A DNA stretch of 64,000 nucleotides from Vampirovibrio chlorellavorus (lineage in GTDB: Bacteria > Cyanobacteriota > Vampirovibrionia > Vampirovibrionales > Vampirovibrionaceae): the NCBI GenBank assembly GCA_001858525.1, contig LAPX01000004.1, positions 124,001 to 188,000 of the forward strand. Reading direction: 5' to 3'. The translations under genes were made by a program, and so were the position numbers. Under the pieces are notes generated by a model. It was given only the letters and a program-made list of their open reading frames with translations. It was not told where the DNA came from and made no database searches. Within the stretch, counting starts at the first letter, position 1. Every line of letters begins with the position of its first letter. Of this stretch, positions 62,755 through 64,000 are shown piece after piece.

Positions 62755-63510
62755 ATGTACCATCAACTCGCTCACCTGTACGATTGGCCCGGCGCCCTGG
62801 ATTTCGCCCGCAAAATTACTGATAAAGACCTTCAACTCCTGAGCGAACTCAGCATCCAAGCCGGCGCCCACCTGCTCGACCTGGGATGCGGTACAGGGAC
62901 ACTGGCCTTGGCGCTGGCCCAAAAAGGCTATCGACTGACCGGCCTTGACCTGTCAACGGCCATGCTGGCTCAGGCCCAATCCAAGCAAGCCGAGTGCCCG
63001 GACACCCTCCCTATCCAATGGATTCAGGGCGATATGCGGGACTTTGTGCTGGAAGATCCAGTGGATGCCGTCCTATGCCATTACGACAGCCTGAACCACC
63101 TCTCCAACGAAACCGAACTGCGCTGCACCTTTTTACAAGTTGCCCAGGCCCTCAAGCCAGGCGGACTCTTTTTGTTTGACCTCAACACGCTGGAGAATTA
63201 CCAGACCTTCTGGAACGGCAAGGACAGTTACGAAGGCCCCAACTACCGGCTTAAGACCATTTCCCAGTTTCAGGAAGAGAGCGGCAAGGCCGAAGTTCAG
63301 TTTGCCGTGGATGAATACAATGATGAGGGTGAGCTGCACCACCACGAGGAAACCGTCTTCGAGCAGTACTTTAATGAAAAGGCGGTGGAAAAATACCTAT
63401 TGGCCGCTGACTTCTATGACATTGGCTATGCGCCCTTCAATCCCGTGGAAGAATTACCGGCGGACTTTCCTCTGAAAACCTTTTGGGTGTGCAAAAAGCG
63501 GCCTGTCTGA
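62755..63510 (+). CDS. Class I SAM-dependent methyltransferase
   Basis: 251 residues. The Rossmann motif I is LLDLGCGTGTLALALA (about residues 42-57), motif II region LTGLDLSTAMLAQA, then IQGDMRDF and VLCHYDSLNHL. The N-terminus MYHQLAHLYDWPGALDF resembles the family that ends many small methyltransferases of unknown substrate. Product and substrate cannot be told. Confidence 0.85.
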   Translation: MYHQLAHLYDWPGALDFARKITDKDLQLLSELSIQAGAHLLDLGCGTGTLALALAQKGYRLTGLDLSTAMLAQAQSKQAECPDTLPIQWIQGDMRDFVLEDPVDAVLCHYDSLNHLSNETELRCTFLQVAQALKPGGLFLFDLNTLENYQTFWNGKDSYEGPNYRLKTISQFQEESGKAEVQFAVDEYNDEGELHHHEETVFEQYFNEKAVEKYLLAADFYDIGYAPFNPVEELPADFPLKTFWVCKKRPV

Positions 63511-63669
63511 ATTGAGAGACCCTTTGCCTTGCCGCACGGCCTTGATCTGACTCAATTTAACTAGCACAAAAATCGAATCAGCAGTTTTTATGGGGTAGAC
63601 AATCAAATCAAGGCTCGCTGACAGTACCGTTAAGCCTCAGTTTGATAGCCCAACCGTGAGGACTTCATC

Positions 63670-64000
63670 ATGCGTCTTTTCTCATTATTTTCCAGTCAAC
63701 AACCGACACCCGCCCCAACTATCGACGCCTCTCAACAGGCTTCAGCAAGCGCCACTGCCACCCCAACGTCAGGGGGAGTCGCAACAGCAGCCCCAAACTC
63801 AACAGCAGCTCCGAAAACCGCCCCACCCATTGCTGACACTGTAGAGATTCAGGGTAACAAGCCTCAAACGCCTGAGCCCCAAAAAGCACCTGCCTCGGTA
63901 AAGGACTCAAAACCTTTTTATCAGCCAATACTGGACTTTTTCAAGAACCTCTATGAAAAGTTCATGGATTTTTTCACCCCCACCTCCAAAGAAGCGATTG
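63670..64000 (+). CDS. Truncated Ala/Pro/Thr-rich protein (runs off window)
   Basis: The frame from the ATG at 63670, with GAGG nine bases upstream, is open to the end of the window: at least 110 residues. After a short hydrophobic start (MRLFSLFSSQQ) it is a low-complexity Ala/Pro/Thr/Gln stretch, then a more ordered aromatic helix (FYQPILDFFKNLYEKFMDFF). This last part could be a membrane-binding or domain-opening helix. The rest is missing, so no function can be given. Confidence 0.6.
   Translation, partial: MRLFSLFSSQQPTPAPTIDASQQASASATATPTSGGVATAAPNSTAAPKTAPPIADTVEIQGNKPQTPEPQKAPASVKDSKPFYQPILDFFKNLYEKFMDFFTPTSKEAI

Noticed and set aside
1-64000. tRNA or other structural RNA genes
   Set aside because: I looked through the intergenic regions for GGTTC(A/G)A-type T-arms and cloverleaf spacing and for an SRP-RNA-like hairpin and found none I could support.
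1-64000. CRISPR arrays
   Set aside because: No regularly spaced direct repeats were seen.

Overview
The window reads as one stretch of chromosome from a Gram-negative-type bacterium. It carries an LptD/OstA-like outer-membrane barrel, type IV pilin-like prepilins and an EnvC-like M23 peptidase. Most of it is mid-to-high GC. My best guess is a non-photosynthetic relative of the Cyanobacteria (Vampirovibrionia/'Melainabacteria' type). The basis is an HflX with the long N-terminal extension I associate with cyanobacterial HflX, a YidC with a large loop between its early membrane segments, and several proteins I can only place in that lineage from memory. There are no photosynthesis genes, rRNAs, CRISPR arrays or recognisable tRNAs. 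The taxonomic call is inference, not proof.

Layout. 0-9 kb: a divergent ketol-acid reductoisomerase, lysyl-tRNA synthetase, a small RWYD-repeat protein, a secreted family-10-like glycosidase, QueE and lineage-specific hypotheticals. 9.5-15.4 kb: accD-accA, the LptD-like barrel and the M23 peptidase, all on the minus strand. 16-18.9 kb: a methionine-gamma-lyase-like PLP enzyme, a lone prepilin and a probable 2OG-Fe(II) oxygenase. 18.9-22.7 kb: the classic dnaA // rpmH-rnpA-yidD-yidC arrangement, with a 460-bp divergent spacer holding a good promoter and a long leader hairpin. 22.7-27.3 kb: a def-fmt-Zn peptidase-rsmB operon with a second, AT-rich prepilin lodged between def and fmt. 27.4-34.4 kb, plus strand: DUF4129-DUF4350-MoxR, pyrK-pyrD (class 1B), a DUF4352-like lipoprotein and pyruvate kinase. 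34.5-45.5 kb: DUF4112, hflX, a small hypothetical with its own terminator, a palindromic element, an OppF-type ATPase, a two-AAA Clp-like protein with a degenerate first ATPase domain, acsA, RDD and SpoIIM/DUF95. 45.5-47.3 kb: a clearly AT-rich OLD-family ATPase/TOPRIM nuclease (candidate phage defence) wedged between SpoIIM and mfd. 47.3-58 kb: mfd, DUF192, a stand-alone diiron beta-lactamase-fold protein coupled to a PepT-like peptidase, a second RWYD protein, a class III aminotransferase, a receiver-degenerate GGDEF protein, a secreted protein and pgeF. 58-64 kb: a large secreted TPR protein, a novel all-helical repeat protein, an MsmX/UgpC-type ATPase, a methyltransferase and a truncated Pro/Ala-rich ORF at the right edge.

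How it fits together. Most of the content is housekeeping: translation start and end modification (def, fmt, rsmB, lysS, queE), membrane biogenesis (yidC/yidD, accA/accD, LptD), replication and repair (dnaA, mfd) and central metabolism (pyk, acsA, pyrD/K). The unusual parts are insertions and lineage-specific families: two lone pilins ending in the same WFSWN tail, two proteins built from an RWYD helical repeat, the OLD island with its antisense overlap into SpoIIM, and a palindromic element near 37.3 kb. All functional names come from reading motifs by eye; no database search was possible.
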